This document shows positions 35,266 through 45,499 of a stretch of DNA of 64,000 nucleotides, in pieces. The position numbers and the translations under genes are program-made. The stretch spans positions 62,001-126,000 of the forward strand of contig BQMF02000029.1 of the NCBI GenBank assembly GCA_027922465.2, given 5' to 3'. The stretch comes from Turritopsis dohrnii. Taxonomy: Eukaryota; Cnidaria; Hydrozoa; Anthoathecata; Oceaniidae. Position 1 is the first letter of the stretch. Each line of letters opens with the position of its first letter. The notes under the pieces were generated by a model, which was not told the origin of the DNA, did no database searches, and worked only from the letters and a program-made list of their open reading frames with translations.

Positions 35266-35295
35266 ACGCGTTTCGGTAAAAACCTTTTTCAAACG
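35266..35295 (-). ncRNA. Isolated hammerhead-like terminal motif, second Penelope-type family
   Basis: Minus strand: TTTGAAAAA, stem GGTTTTTACC, GAAACGCG. Same architecture as the motifs at 27261 and 30581 but a different stem. No Penelope coding sequence is recognised within 1 kb, so this is a solo end or a short deleted copy. (TA)n-rich DNA adjoins it at 35215-35235. Confidence 0.35.
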
Positions 35296-35299
35296 TAAG

Positions 35300-36560
35300 A
35301 CATAAAAAAATTATTACAAGCTTTTATAGTAAAAATAATTTGAAAATTCATTCAGTCGTGAAATTTGATAAATAGTATATACCAATAGAATTGTGTTATT
35401 CACAGTCCAGAAAAGAGGAAGATTTTTGTGTTTATCACAGTCCAAAGAAAAAACAAAAAGTTATGATCTCCAACGGTGGGTCGCTACATGTATGTATATA
35501 TATTGATATATATAAACACTTATGTATAAACACTTCAATTTTGTAGCATGAAATTTTTGAAATGTTATATATAAATGACCTTAAAATGGCTAAGAACACT
35601 ATGAAATAGAATAATTCAGTAAGAATCACCTAGTCTTCCCTCAAGGTATGTTAGCTAACATCTTATCTTTAAATATAGAATATGTTTTGGAGGCGAAAAA
35701 GAAAACAATTTGAGTGACATTAGATAAATACTCTATGCAACTTGCCTGACTTTTTCTTCCATAATTTTTATCTCATCCAATTAGGATACATGGTTGTTAA
35801 TGTCTTGATTCAATACACTTCAATATAGGTTAGTACTGTTGTTATATATTTGCATCTGTAGAATCTAATTCGACTGTTAAGGAACCATGTAATTCTTGGT
35901 TCTTGTTGATAAGTTTTAGCAGCGTTTGGCTCCCAGAATGCACTACGTTAAAATAAAGGGTGGGAGGAGAGGGCGCATTAAAACAAATCGTTTATTTATT
36001 CATTCTAATGAAGAGAACTCTTTTCGTACTGTAAATATATTTATTTCGTCAGACACAAATGATGTATTTTCCAAAAATCATCGTTGTGCTTTAAACTTTC
36101 TGATTTTGAACTGAAAAATTCAAAGTTAGTAACAACGGGCGTACAACTGGGGCGTGAAGAACTGCGATCTTACACACACACGGACGGACTGACAGACACG
36201 GGGAAATGAAAGATCAGCTACCTTGCGGCGCTGACCAATAACCAATTTTAAAAATTCTGTCCAATGTAACTTTGGCACGAAAGAAACAAGGTACACTTAA
36301 GTTACTTCTATTCTGCGTATACGATATAATATACTTCTTTGTTGTATTGCCATTTGTTTCTGCATGTAAAAACATGATTTTGGTCTGAAGTAGGGCATTT
36401 TAAGTGTTGCAATGTTTTTTTCACGTCTCCAGGGTAAAAAATAATTTTACAAAACCTTTATTCAGTTCAGTTCCAGTACTACACATATGCATTTATACAC
36501 ATTATTATAATAGTGGGATGTTGGATTCTTTGGTGTATAGGTTTTCACTAGTCTACTTAT
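35300..36560. other. No gene recognised; repeat-like end at 36165-36240
   Basis: AT-rich. At 36165-36240 lies CACACACGGACGGACTGACAG, GAAATGAAAGATCAGCTACC and GCGGCGCTGACC, a GACR-type microsatellite beside a short GC-rich end, resembling the ends of Helentron-type repeats. The open frame at 35926-36114 has no motif. Confidence 0.35.
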
Positions 36561-36644
36561 ACTAATTCGCAATGTGTGTAACACATTTAACTTAGAGAGT
36601 GTTGTGTTTTTTGAAAATTTACGGTCAAAATCTTCTTAATCCGC
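36561..36644 (+). repeat. Dispersed repeat family, copy 2
   Basis: ACTAATTCGCAATGTGTGTA, ACACATTTAACTTAGAGAGTG, TTTACGGTCAAAATCTTCTT: closely matches 31217-31308. The sequence departs after TTAATCCGCG. Confidence 0.6.
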
Positions 36645-36811
36645 GATACGGGTGACGGGGTGACGCAACATTTGGGCCTAAATTTTATTTGGTACTGCGG
36701 ATATGACGTCATTAAAATCTTTGATCTACGATATCTATGCTATTTTCGTGACAACATTTTCGAAATTACAGTCGTAAAAAACTTTTACGCGAGATACTAG
36801 TGTTATATGTA

Positions 36812-37105
36812 ACCGAGTAAGTAAGTAACCGAGAGTTTTTAGTCCTTGGGCTTCCATCCGCAATGGTTGGTTCTTCTGCCCGCCGACTTGCAACTAGTAG
36901 TTGACTTACCGCCAGAGATACGTATAGCATTGCTCTAACTTGCCCGAAGGCCAGTGTGCAGTCAGTCGATGGCTCCTGATGGGCTGATACGCTGCTTTTA
37001 AAGCGCATCGGAGTGGAGTATTGAGATGCGACATAACTGGACTCGAACACGGGTCGCAGTGGTCGCACTCAAAGGTACTAACCACTACACCATCGCTGCA
37101 CAATA
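36812..37105 (-). mobile_element. tRNA-derived SINE, near full length
   Basis: On the minus strand it starts near 37105 with a tRNA-like head. Box A is TGGTGTAGTGG (plus coordinates 37082-37092) and box B is GTTCGAGTCC (37039-37048), spaced as in a tRNA gene. A unique body follows, ending TTGCGGATGGAAGCCCAAGG, ACTAAAAACTCTCGG and a (TTAC)n tail at 36812-36828. A second, truncated copy with the same 3' end lies at 41763-41831. Transcription by RNA polymerase III and mobilisation by a partner LINE are inferred from family knowledge. The tRNA fold is imperfect, so it is not a tRNA gene. Confidence 0.75.
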
Positions 37106-37137
37106 TATATAATAGCCAGTGTGCATACCACTTTTGT

Positions 37138-37200
37138 TTTAGGGAGTGATAAATTTTGTTAAATTTTACGGTCAATATCTTCTTAGTCGTGGTCATATTC
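37138..37200 (+). repeat. Dispersed repeat family, copy 3 (partial)
   Basis: GGGAGTGATAAATTTTG, AATTTTACGGTCAATATCTT, CTTAGTCGTGGTCATA: matches the second half of 31217-31308, including the GTGGTCATA end missing from copy 2. Confidence 0.5.
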
Positions 37201-37890
37201 TTCGTCAGGACATGTGTTTTTTACCATTATTATATAGCAGTACGTGCAAGTTTTTTTATCGTCACGAGAGAACCATTGCATTGCATCCCAAGGTGTTTCA
37301 AATTTTTGCACAAAGCTTTGCACACCTTGATTATATTTTTTGTCACATTTTTTCGACACGGGATTTGCGTACATCATTTTTGGTAAAACTTTTTACCCAG
37401 GCTACTAGTTATAATATATTACATTCAGGTTATGATTATCATAATAGTCCTGGTGTATGAATGTTGCTAAAATCTGAAATTTTTGAAGAATTTTTACTGA
37501 CTTTCCCACACAAATCATACAGATATTTCCTGTCAATTTTGAGTAGGTCGGTGACAGAAGACTGTGGAACACTTTGGATGACATCATATTTTCATAACGA
37601 TGCATATGCAGTTGTGGATTTAAAGCCGTTTACAGTGAATCATCCAGCTTCGAGGTCATGCCAATTAAAAAATATTGAAGCCAACGACCGAACCATTAAC
37701 AGGTACTCTGTTATAAATCTCAAACTAAGGAGATGTTTATTTGACAAAAATCAGCGTGGTTTCAGCCTTAGTTAAACGAGGGCTTCGGTTTGTCAGGACA
37801 GCTTTTCTTTGTTTATATGAGAAAAATTCATCACGGCAAACCGAGTAGATGTGATTACGTGATTTTGTTTTGATTTTCTAAGCGGGAAGA
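37201..37890. other. No gene recognised
   Basis: The plus-strand open frame at 37461-37775 (104 codons) begins just after several in-frame stops and has no motif I recognise. The other frames are short. May be the outer part of the Harbinger-related region that follows. Confidence 0.35.
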
Positions 37891-37898
37891 GATTCAAA

Positions 37899-38015
37899 AT
37901 GGCAGATATCGAAACATATATAATGTTATTGCCATTAAAGTTTGTTTCAATTTCTTCTTTGGTCTCACAACTTTATAATCTCATTCTGTTATGGAAAATA
38001 AACAAGAAAAGGTAG
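37899..38015 (+). other. Possible first exon of the Harbinger-like gene
   Basis: ATG at 37899 in a good context (TTCAAAATGGCAG) opens 38 codons (MADIETYIMLLPLKFVSISS, then LVSQLYNLILLWKINKKR) ending at a donor-like AAAAG|GTAGCA. Cnidarian HARBI1-like proteins often begin with a short acidic then hydrophobic MADxE segment, and the relic transposase follows 300 bp downstream on the same strand. Assignment is tentative. Confidence 0.3.
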
Positions 38016-38102
38016 CATAATATGGTTCTTACTAATAGTTTGAGTAAGCAGAATTCTTACTTGCAACAGCTCAAAAGCGAGAATAAGTAGAACTTTTTGG
38101 CA

Positions 38103-38310
38103 TCATCCTGGCTGTACGGATCTTTGGTGGCAAAACCTTATAAACGCTCTTTCTCCAGTCGAATTCTCGAAAAAGAATTTCAAATTATTTCGAGAAGAGT
38201 TTATGACTTTATTTTCAAACCCTCCAACTGCTTTTACATTTACTTGTATCAGAGGAGTTTGCATAAACTTTGCTGTCATGGACACTGCCGGGTCATTTAC
38301 ATTTATGAGT
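38103..38310 (-). pseudogene. Inverted fragment of Harbinger-like transposase
   Basis: Reverse-complement sequence matches 38650-38735 closely (ATGACAGCAAAGTTTATGCA, then AACTCCTCT and TACAAGTAAATGTAAAAGCA). In the proper frame it reads PGSVHDSKVYANSS, the region around the second catalytic Asp of DDE_Tnp_4 proteins. That segment's PGSV part is missing from the plus-strand relic beside it. So this is an inverted, partly overlapping piece of the same transposase. Confidence 0.55.
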
Positions 38311-38339
38311 CGTGTTAAGAAAATATATCACACATAACC

Positions 38340-39180
38340 GTCTCCAAATCGACGTTCCCTACCTGCAGAGAAAAGACTTGCTCTATCTTTGTAATACTTG
38401 AAGGACACTGGTTCCCTTGGAATGACTTCAAAAACATTTTGAATAGCAACTTTTACTGCCGCAAAAGTAGTTGATGAGGTGTGCAAAGCCATCTCAATCA
38501 ATTTAGTACCAAAGTTTATACACCTTCCAAAATCAACCGAGGAGATGAGACAGAAAGTATTTGAGTTCAAGAGTAGATATGGCATGGTTTAAGCTTCTGG
38601 ATGTGTAGATGGGACGCATATTCCCATCAAAAGTCCTAATGAAAACGCACAAGATGACAGCAAAGTTTATGCAAACTCCTCTAATACAAGTAAATGTAAA
38701 AGCAGTTGGGGAGTTTGAAAATAAAGTTCCAAAATACCAAAGCTTATTCTTTGCCTCCACATTGCATGAAGGTGTATGACCATTGTGAGAATGATGAACA
38801 GGTTGTTTTTAATATTTTATTGCGGTCATCAAGAAATCAAATAGAATGTGCCTTTGGTCGATTGAAGGCTAGATGGGGAATTCTTGCTAGAAAGATGAAT
38901 TTAAAGCTAGATCATATACCAACTGTGGTCTAATCTTATTTCGTTTAACACAACTTCAGTGAACAACACCATTCATGCATCAACGAAAACTTGGTAAGCA
39001 ATCAAATCCAGCATTTAAAAGAGAATCAAGCACTGTTTAAAAATGTACCTGACCTAATTTTCTCATGGGACAGCGGAGAAGGAAAAATTGTCAGAGATGC
39101 ATTAACTTTTTTCCAAAAAAAAGAGGGCTGGCAAAAGAGGTCATCTTCATGGAGTGAAGTTAAGAATGGTAAGTAATTAA
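38340..39180 (+). pseudogene. Harbinger/PIF-like (HARBI1-type) transposase relic
   Basis: Plus-strand fragments in several frames follow the HARBI1 order. AEKRLALSL.YLKDTGSLGM and KTF.IATFTAAKVVDEVCKA are at 38360-38500. LPKSTEEMRQKVFEFKSRYG is at 38525-38583, and ASGCVDGTHIPIKSPNENAQ (38590-38655) carries the first catalytic Asp. This is fused by a deletion to DSKVYANSS, then RNQIECAFGRLKARWGILAR (38825-38890), which carries the catalytic Glu helix, and DHIPTVV..YFV.HNFSE. A C-terminal GKIVRDALTFFQ is at 39085-39120. Stops, frameshifts and the deletion make it inactive. Confidence 0.8.
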
Positions 39181-41168
39181 ACATCAATAGAAAGCAATGG
39201 CAATAAAAAGCATCTTAAAATAACTGTTGTACTACATTTAACCAGAGGTTTTTATTCAATTAATAAAAGTTGCAAAACCTTATTATTCAATTATTTTTAT
39301 GTATTTAAATACGGTGGCTCATATGTGCCATGGTAATTTTAAAATTAAGATATAACTCCAGTTTAGAATACTAAGTCGAGGTTAGAATTTCTAACTCTAG
39401 GTTAGAAGGCTTAATGAACCTAAGAGACCATATCGATTCACTGAATTCAATTTAAGTTATAAACATTGACGCTCATCATGGTTAACAGAGCAATTCGTAT
39501 CCTTTTCCTTCAATTCTTTTATGACCAGCGAGATCTCGGGTCATCACAGCCGAGATCTTGGTTGGCCAGGGTAATTTATTCTCACATAAACGCACATTTA
39601 TTTCTAAGTGAAAGTCATGAGTCAACCAAGATCTCGGTAAACCGAGCCCTTCGGTTACGTGGGCTGAAACTGAGCTGTTTTTTCTCATATGAACACCCAA
39701 CAGTAAATCGGCTATCGATCGATGCAAAATAATCTGAAACAAAGTTGATTAAAAAGATTTCCCTAGACAGTGGGTTTTCTTAAAATGAGCATTAACTTTG
39801 CATGGTGAACAACTAATCATGTTGCATAAATGAGAAAATTTCAAACTGATCCTTGAAAATTAATTTTTACTTTAAAATTTACTGAAGTTTTTTTGTGGTT
39901 TTCAAGACAGTAAACAGTGTTATCATTAATTCCATGGATTGTACAACTACAAGATATAAGAGAAAGGCAGGGTTGAGTTTAGAAAGTTGCTTAAATTTAT
40001 AGTGAAATTAGAAGGTTAAGCTATTTCAATTGTATTGAGCCCTCAGATTGTTTGAGATTGGAAGACTCACAAAAATTATATAAGGCGTGGTTAACAGTAT
40101 GGCCCAACAATGAGATAAGTGCATTATGAGCTTATTCTTAAAGGATAATGATTCGCGCGTGCAGTCAGTCGTTACAGTTTTTTAATCCTCAAAGGAAAGC
40201 CGATAAATTATGCTAACATGGGAGAAAAATTTTGAGAAATAACCAGAGCAATTTGAGTTGTAAATGCGTGGAAGACAGCGCTGATAATAATTTATCTTTT
40301 CCAGAGTAGGAGCAAGAGAGAAGGCTTTTTGTTTACGGAAGACTTTTCATTTTCTCGCAATTCAGTCAGTTTATATATTTTTCTGTAGGATTGTGAGTAT
40401 CAAAAGTACCCTGGCTTATGATAAAAAAATACGCCCATCTCATGTGAACCACGGTTAACGGTTACTAGCCTGGTGATAGTTCCGAAATCTAGGCTTTTGG
40501 TGTGAATGTCAAATTTTTCTGGGTTATTCAGGTTCGGGATTTGCCTCATTTGTTCAAATGTTTTTACTCTATTAATAGTAAAATGGTAACGATTTGCCAG
40601 ATGAACATACTTTGCATAACATTATAAAAGATAATTTGTATTTGCAGTATCTAAATTTATTTATAAATTTAATGGCAGAAACTGGAATATACTTCCAGAA
40701 GGATATATATATACTGAAAACAACACCAGACATTAAATACACATACAAATACTAGTTCAAAGTTTCTTTCAGAAATAACAAAACTAAATAGTATAGATAA
40801 CAAAATGCAAAATCACAGTCGCTATATCAAGTATAGTGTCCTTCCTAACAAGAAACATGGCCAACCTTCTGAATATCTATAGGAAAATGTCCTGTAGATT
40901 TGCTCCATGCCTCGAATACTAACAAAAATCAAATGATACCTTTAGAATTAACGAAGTTCAATGTGGAAAAGCAAATTTAGTTATTTTGCAGTTATATATT
41001 ATATCCATGTAACAAAACAAAATTCGCAAGTCGTGCACATTGGGGATTGACCCTGAAATACTAACAAAAGCCAAAGAAAAATAAAAGAAATAAACACTTC
41101 AGTTTTGTAATGTAATGATCTCCTTTGCTATAATATTCAGACACAAGTCTTCCGGAGAAGTCAAGTTA
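39181..41168. other. No gene recognised; perfect 15-bp inverted repeat at 39550-39637
   Basis: CCGAGATCTTGGTTG (39550-39564) and CAACCAAGATCTCGG (39623-39637) form a perfect inverted repeat around a 58-bp loop, with a further GAGATCTCGG at 39530, suggesting a small palindromic repeat element. The rest is AT-rich. Open frames at 39466-39742 on both strands are products of this palindrome. Confidence 0.45.
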
Positions 41169-41760
41169 TTATTTAGCCAAGTAATCTTCTTCCATAATAT
41201 CCGACTTTACAGCCAAAATTTCTGCCAGACAATATATCTGATCAATACGAAATACAGCCTTGATCGTCTCTATCGTTTGCATAAGCAAATTTCCCATGTA
41301 AGTCTGTTGACAAGCATCACGACGGATAGTCATATCACAACTTTCACAGTTAACAAGTTGCCAGTGACTTCGCCTTTTTTTAAAACATTGTGGGCAGTTA
41401 AATCGTTGGTACAATTTAGAAATACATATGACTTTGCAAGATATTTGGTTTTGGCAAGATCTCCATCACAATCAATTAAATTGATCATTGATTGAATAGG
41501 AAAGCACTTAAAGTTTTCGTTAAGTGGGGTGTTGAGGTAACAAGAATGCTTCAAGATGTGTAACAGCACATTTTTTAAGAGATGCAAATACCTGCATTTG
41601 CATCCAATGATCTCACATAACCACCATAACGATGCAACTTCATATCTCGTGTTGAGTCCCTTAACAAGACCTCCTGTTTTTCGACATTTCCATTCCAGCC
41701 AATGTGGTTAACAACTTCTCCGACCTCTTTCACTTCAGCTCTGACGTTTTGTTGCCCACT
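41169..41760 (-). pseudogene. RPA-like OB-fold/zinc-ribbon fragment
   Basis: Minus-strand blocks: QNVRAEVKEVGEVVNHIGWN, then KQEVLLRDSTRDMKLHRYGG (41590-41755), a beta-rich OB-fold-like segment ending at a donor-like GCAG|GTATTT; then INLIDCDGDLAKTKYLAKSY (41410-41470). In another frame FNCPQCFKKRRSHWQLVNCE, SCDMTIRRDACQ (41310-41410) is a CPxC...CxxC zinc ribbon like that in the C-terminal domain of RPA70-type proteins. Frames do not join without correction. RPA70-like genes are often carried by Helitrons, so this may be transposon cargo; alternatively a decayed host gene. A SINE fragment directly adjoins its upstream side. Confidence 0.4.
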
Positions 41761-41762
41761 AG

Positions 41763-41831
41763 TAAGTAAGTAAGTAAGTAAGTAACGGGAGATTTTAGTC
41801 CTTGGGCTTCCATCCGTAACGGTTGGTTCTA
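41763..41831 (-). mobile_element. 3' fragment of the tRNA-derived SINE
   Basis: (GTAA)n at 41763-41785 followed by GGGAGATTTTAGTCCTTGGG, CTTCCATCCGTAACGGTTGG and TTCT: the 3' end of the SINE at 36812-37105, same minus orientation. It sits exactly between the RPA-like fragment and the start of the BEL/Pao fragment. Confidence 0.75.
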
Positions 41832-42890
41832 CATCCAGACGACAAGAAGGACGTTCTGGAATCTAAACGGAAGCTTCAAAAACTTGATCACGTGGATTAT
41901 GTCAAAAACTTGCCTCAACATCAACGAAGTCCGCTTGCTTCAAACATCATCCAAACCTACATCCCATGGCGGGCTGTCTCGCTAACAACGCCATGTAGAA
42001 TCGTATACGATGCTTCGCAACTTACTAGCAGTGGCTACAGTCTAAATTCGATCGTTGCGAAAGGAACCAATAGCATGAAAAAACTGGTCGAAATTCTCAT
42101 CCGATGGTATACTCATAGATCTGCCTTCCACACTGATGTCACCAAAATGTATAATTCTATCAAAGTTCGTCCTGATCAATGGTGCTATCAACACTACCTA
42201 TGGTATGACACGCTTGATGTTCATCAACCACCTGAGGAGAAAGTGATTAAAACATTGATCTACGGCGTACGATCTAGTGGCAAACAGTCTGAACGTGGAA
42301 TTCGCCAGACGTCAGCCTTGTCCAAGAATGAATACCCTGACGTCGACCAAATCGTGAATAAAGATTTGTATGCTGATGATTGCATATCGGGTGAAGTTGA
42401 CGGTGATGATGCAAAAAAACTAGCTGACGAAATGGAAATCGTACTTAGTCGTGGTGGATTTGGGCTAAAAGGATTTACGTTCAGTGGTGACGACCCCCTA
42501 ACATCACTTACGAAGGATAGTGAATCAATTGGTGTTGGAGGTCTTATTTGGTATCCACGAGCAGACAAAATCTCCATAGATATAAGTCAATTGAACTTTG
42601 CCAAAAAAACAACGAGAAAAGAAACCAAACATTCAAGTCGGTGTCATACCTTCAAAACTTACAAGGCGTGATTGCGTTTCGAAAGTTAGTGAGCTGTTCG
42701 ACATCACCGGAAAATTGATGCCTGTCACAGCTGCATTCAAGCTCGATTTACACAACCTCATTGAACTGATTTGAGATGAATCCAATCCTGATAATCTCAG
42801 ACTGATCTGGGAAACGACTTTTCAGGTGATGCAAGAAATCAAAACCATCAAAAATGCGAGAACAATCGTACCTTTCGATGCAGTTTTTTG
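41832..42890 (+). pseudogene. BEL/Pao retrotransposon pol fragment (reverse transcriptase)
   Basis: Plus-strand open frame to 42671, then continuing with one frame change and one stop to about 42880. Landmarks: IPWRAVSLTTPCRIVYDASQ (RT start with the VYDAS block); AFHTDVTKMYNSIKVRPDQW (motif A, where BEL has DIxxMYxxI); YADDCISG (catalytic box, position of YVDD); FGLKGFTFSGDDP; VGGLIWYPRADK; then TRRDCVSKVSELFDITGKLM, PVTAAFKLDLHNLIELI (linker toward RNase H) and LRLIWETTFQVMQEI. The GAG/protease and the RNase H-integrase parts are absent. No LTRs are visible. The 5' edge coincides with the SINE fragment. Confidence 0.85.
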
Positions 42891-42911
42891 TTGTTGTTGT
42901 TGTTGTTGTTT
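42887..42911. repeat. (TTG)n microsatellite
   Basis: About eight TTG units after a T run, just past the BEL/Pao fragment. Confidence 0.85.
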
Positions 42912-43879
42912 CTTTGTAGATATGTAAATATTCTGTGGTTTTAACATCTGCTAGAAAGCTGTGCTTTCCATAAAACATTTTCAGAACAATTCAAGTGAAC
43001 TGCTATTGGATTTCTTTTGCAAAACATGGAAGGAAACATCTTCTGCTTGTTTTGTGGTGTGTCGTATCATTATTTGAAAGGGGTTGGAACAATTATTCCT
43101 TAGGTTTTTCACCCTAACACCATTCCTTGTAATGAAATTTTTCTTTTCATTCAGAGAATTGAATAATTTGTTGCAGTTTGAACAAAACAGCTTCAAGCAC
43201 TCTACCAACTTTTTTACATTCTCCAAACAGACTGCACACATATCTGTTAGTAAAATTATTAGAGTTTAAAGTTTTTAAAAACAACAGACAGCATTGATTC
43301 TGCAGATTATTGAGGAATTACCATGGAAAGTCACTGGGTCCTTTTGTAGCTTTTTCCTACATATTCTTCATGTTTTTGCAGGTTGTCTTCATGTGAGGCA
43401 TCGCCCATGATGGATTTTGGGGTTCCTCAAAAATATCTTGATTTTCTTCAAAACAAAAAAATACAGGACAATGGTTCCAACACTAATACTTAAAGGGAGG
43501 GTTTTAGCAAATGTGTAAATGATAGGTTTTACTGTGAAAACTTTAGAAAAGATGTATTTTAACTTCAAAGTTGAAGCTTTTTTTGACAATAAAGTTTGCT
43601 GATACTTTCCCGCGAAAAACAAAGTTCTCGTTAGAAAATCGCAAACTTTTTCCTTAACCATAATCCTTGGTTACCTACCTTTCAATTGTATTGCATTACA
43701 TTTCAGTATACGTAATATTTTCCCCAATTTAGACGCAAAATTGGGGGTTGGTGTGAGGACTTTGTATTTTTGCGAGATTTATCTGACGCATGCGCATTCT
43801 TGAATGTTTTCCTATGTCCGCCTTGCACTGCAGAGTGAACGAACGTGCAGCACGTCCTCGTTTAAAACATGAATTCGAC
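42912..43879. other. No gene recognised
   Basis: AT-rich. Minus-strand open frames at 42981-43241 (with four Cys near its N terminus, MCAVCLENVKKLVECLKLFC) and 43389-43661 are short, lack splice context and match nothing I know. Confidence 0.35.
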
Positions 43880-44043
43880 GACAATGCAAAAACGATAATA
43901 AGACGTCTTCAAAACGTCTGATTTTAAGACGTCTTCTGAAGACGCATTATGGGCGTTTTAAATGCGCATTATCAAGATACGTCTTCTGAAGACCTGATTA
44001 AGACGATTTAAAGACATCTTCAAAACGTCTTGTGCTGGCTGGG
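43880..44043. mobile_element. TIR/GACGTC-palindrome element, partial right end (copy 3)
   Basis: Ends AAAACGTCTTGTGCTGGCTG GG at 44043, the same terminus as at 58933 (GTGTCGGCTGGG) and 18452 (GTGCCCGCTAGG). It is preceded by AGACGTCTT variants at 43911, 43938 and 43980. No matching left terminus is found upstream, so the copy is 5'-deleted or its left end has decayed. Confidence 0.55.
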
Positions 44044-45499
44044 ACATTTTCAGCAGAGTTGTAATATTTACTCCACTATTTATTGCTACACTGATCTGCA
44101 ATTGCTCTTGTTACTGAGCTCTTTGAGGCTAAAATCATTGATGACAGGTAATCATCCTTACATTTTGCTGTTAAAGTATTTAACATGCCATAAACTGTGG
44201 GATGAATGTTCTCATCAGTCCCACCATGAATAATATTGCACTACTGGAAAGTCTCTTTCCGACGACGACGTTTGGCCTTTAAATTCAAGTTTTCATTTGA
44301 TGGTGCTCTTGTACAACGGTTGTGTTTGGACTTTTCTTATTGTAAGAGCAGAGTCTTCCTTTTCAAGTTTTCTTATTTTTTCTCTCTTTCTTTGCAAACG
44401 ATGATCCATTTTATCGATTACTTTATCACTCTTTGCTATTTGCTAACTCACTTTTTGCTATCTCTTTTTTTTGCTCATTTAACACTTTTTGGATGTTACT
44501 TATAACTTTTTTATTTTTTGCATACTGTCCAATGAATTTTCTTTTCAATTGAATTGCTTTAGATCCCTTCAAAGGCATTTTACTAATATAGCTTCAACGT
44601 AATGAACGTAAATAAAAATAAATCAAATAATGAATGTTTTATAAACAAACATGGCCATAACGATTATTTAACTGAAAATTTAAATGCACACATAACAAAC
44701 CATTTTGTGTGTTATAGTCAAAAACCACTGGCTTTTCATCAGAAACCACAACACTTCCAGTATTCTGATTGATCTTCTTGACAAAGAAGTCACTATTACC
44801 AGCCACTTGTGCGAAGTGGAACTGCCGCGTACCCAAGTGCGTAAATTTGAGGCTTTTGTGAGTTACTATTTTCCTTTTGTTCTATTTCTCTTCAAACGTG
44901 AATCCAAATGATGTCGTATGATCACGAACTGCTTGATACTATTCACGGTAAACAGCAGGAGGTATTTTATATTTTATGTAATTTTTCCCAGGACTTCCTA
45001 CTTGGTGAGTTGTAATTTTTCGTCTGATAGATTTACCTATCTCTTTGAAATGGAAGCCCAATAAATTGCTCACATCAACTTTCCGCTGCTTTAAAATTGA
45101 ATTTGAATTTTGAATATGAATTTCATGAACTTCATTATATTGTTAGCTATGATTATGATAACTCTAAAAAAAGTTAATTTGCATATATAATTCATTGTCA
45201 GTTTATGAGCCAAGTGTTAGAGAGTAGGTTGTAAACATGGAGGGAAGGTACACCTCCTGATTTCATAGATGACCAGAAAAAAATTTATCTTATAGACACT
45301 CTAAACTTTTCTCACAAACACACAGGTTATTTTTTGAACTTCAAACTAATAAGCATTTGACAGCATAAATGCAGCCATTTATACAGGTCCCCAACAGATA
45401 TTACAATTTCATGAAAGGTGTTGTGTGGAAAAATGGATCACTTAAAATTTTTGAATGGTATGTTATAAAAATAAAACGATAGAACTGCATCTGAATAAA
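44044..45499. other. No gene recognised
   Basis: AT-rich sequence. Open frames at 44236-44505 (T-rich, Phe/Leu-rich by composition) and 44639-44911 on opposite strands carry no motif. Confidence 0.35.

Noticed and set aside
37030..37105. A functional tRNA gene on the minus strand
   Set aside because: A and B boxes are present but acceptor and anticodon stems do not pair well, and the sequence continues into a SINE body with a (TTAC)n tail.
36766..37196. Two overlapping minus-strand open frames of about 100 codons
   Set aside because: They are readings through the tRNA-derived SINE at 36812-37105.
38328..38585. 85-codon minus-strand open frame
   Set aside because: It is antisense to the plus-strand Harbinger-like transposase relic, which gives the recognisable protein.
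41115..41495. 126-codon plus-strand open frame
   Set aside because: The opposite strand carries the CPxC/CxxC zinc ribbon and OB-like segments, so this frame is read as antisense.
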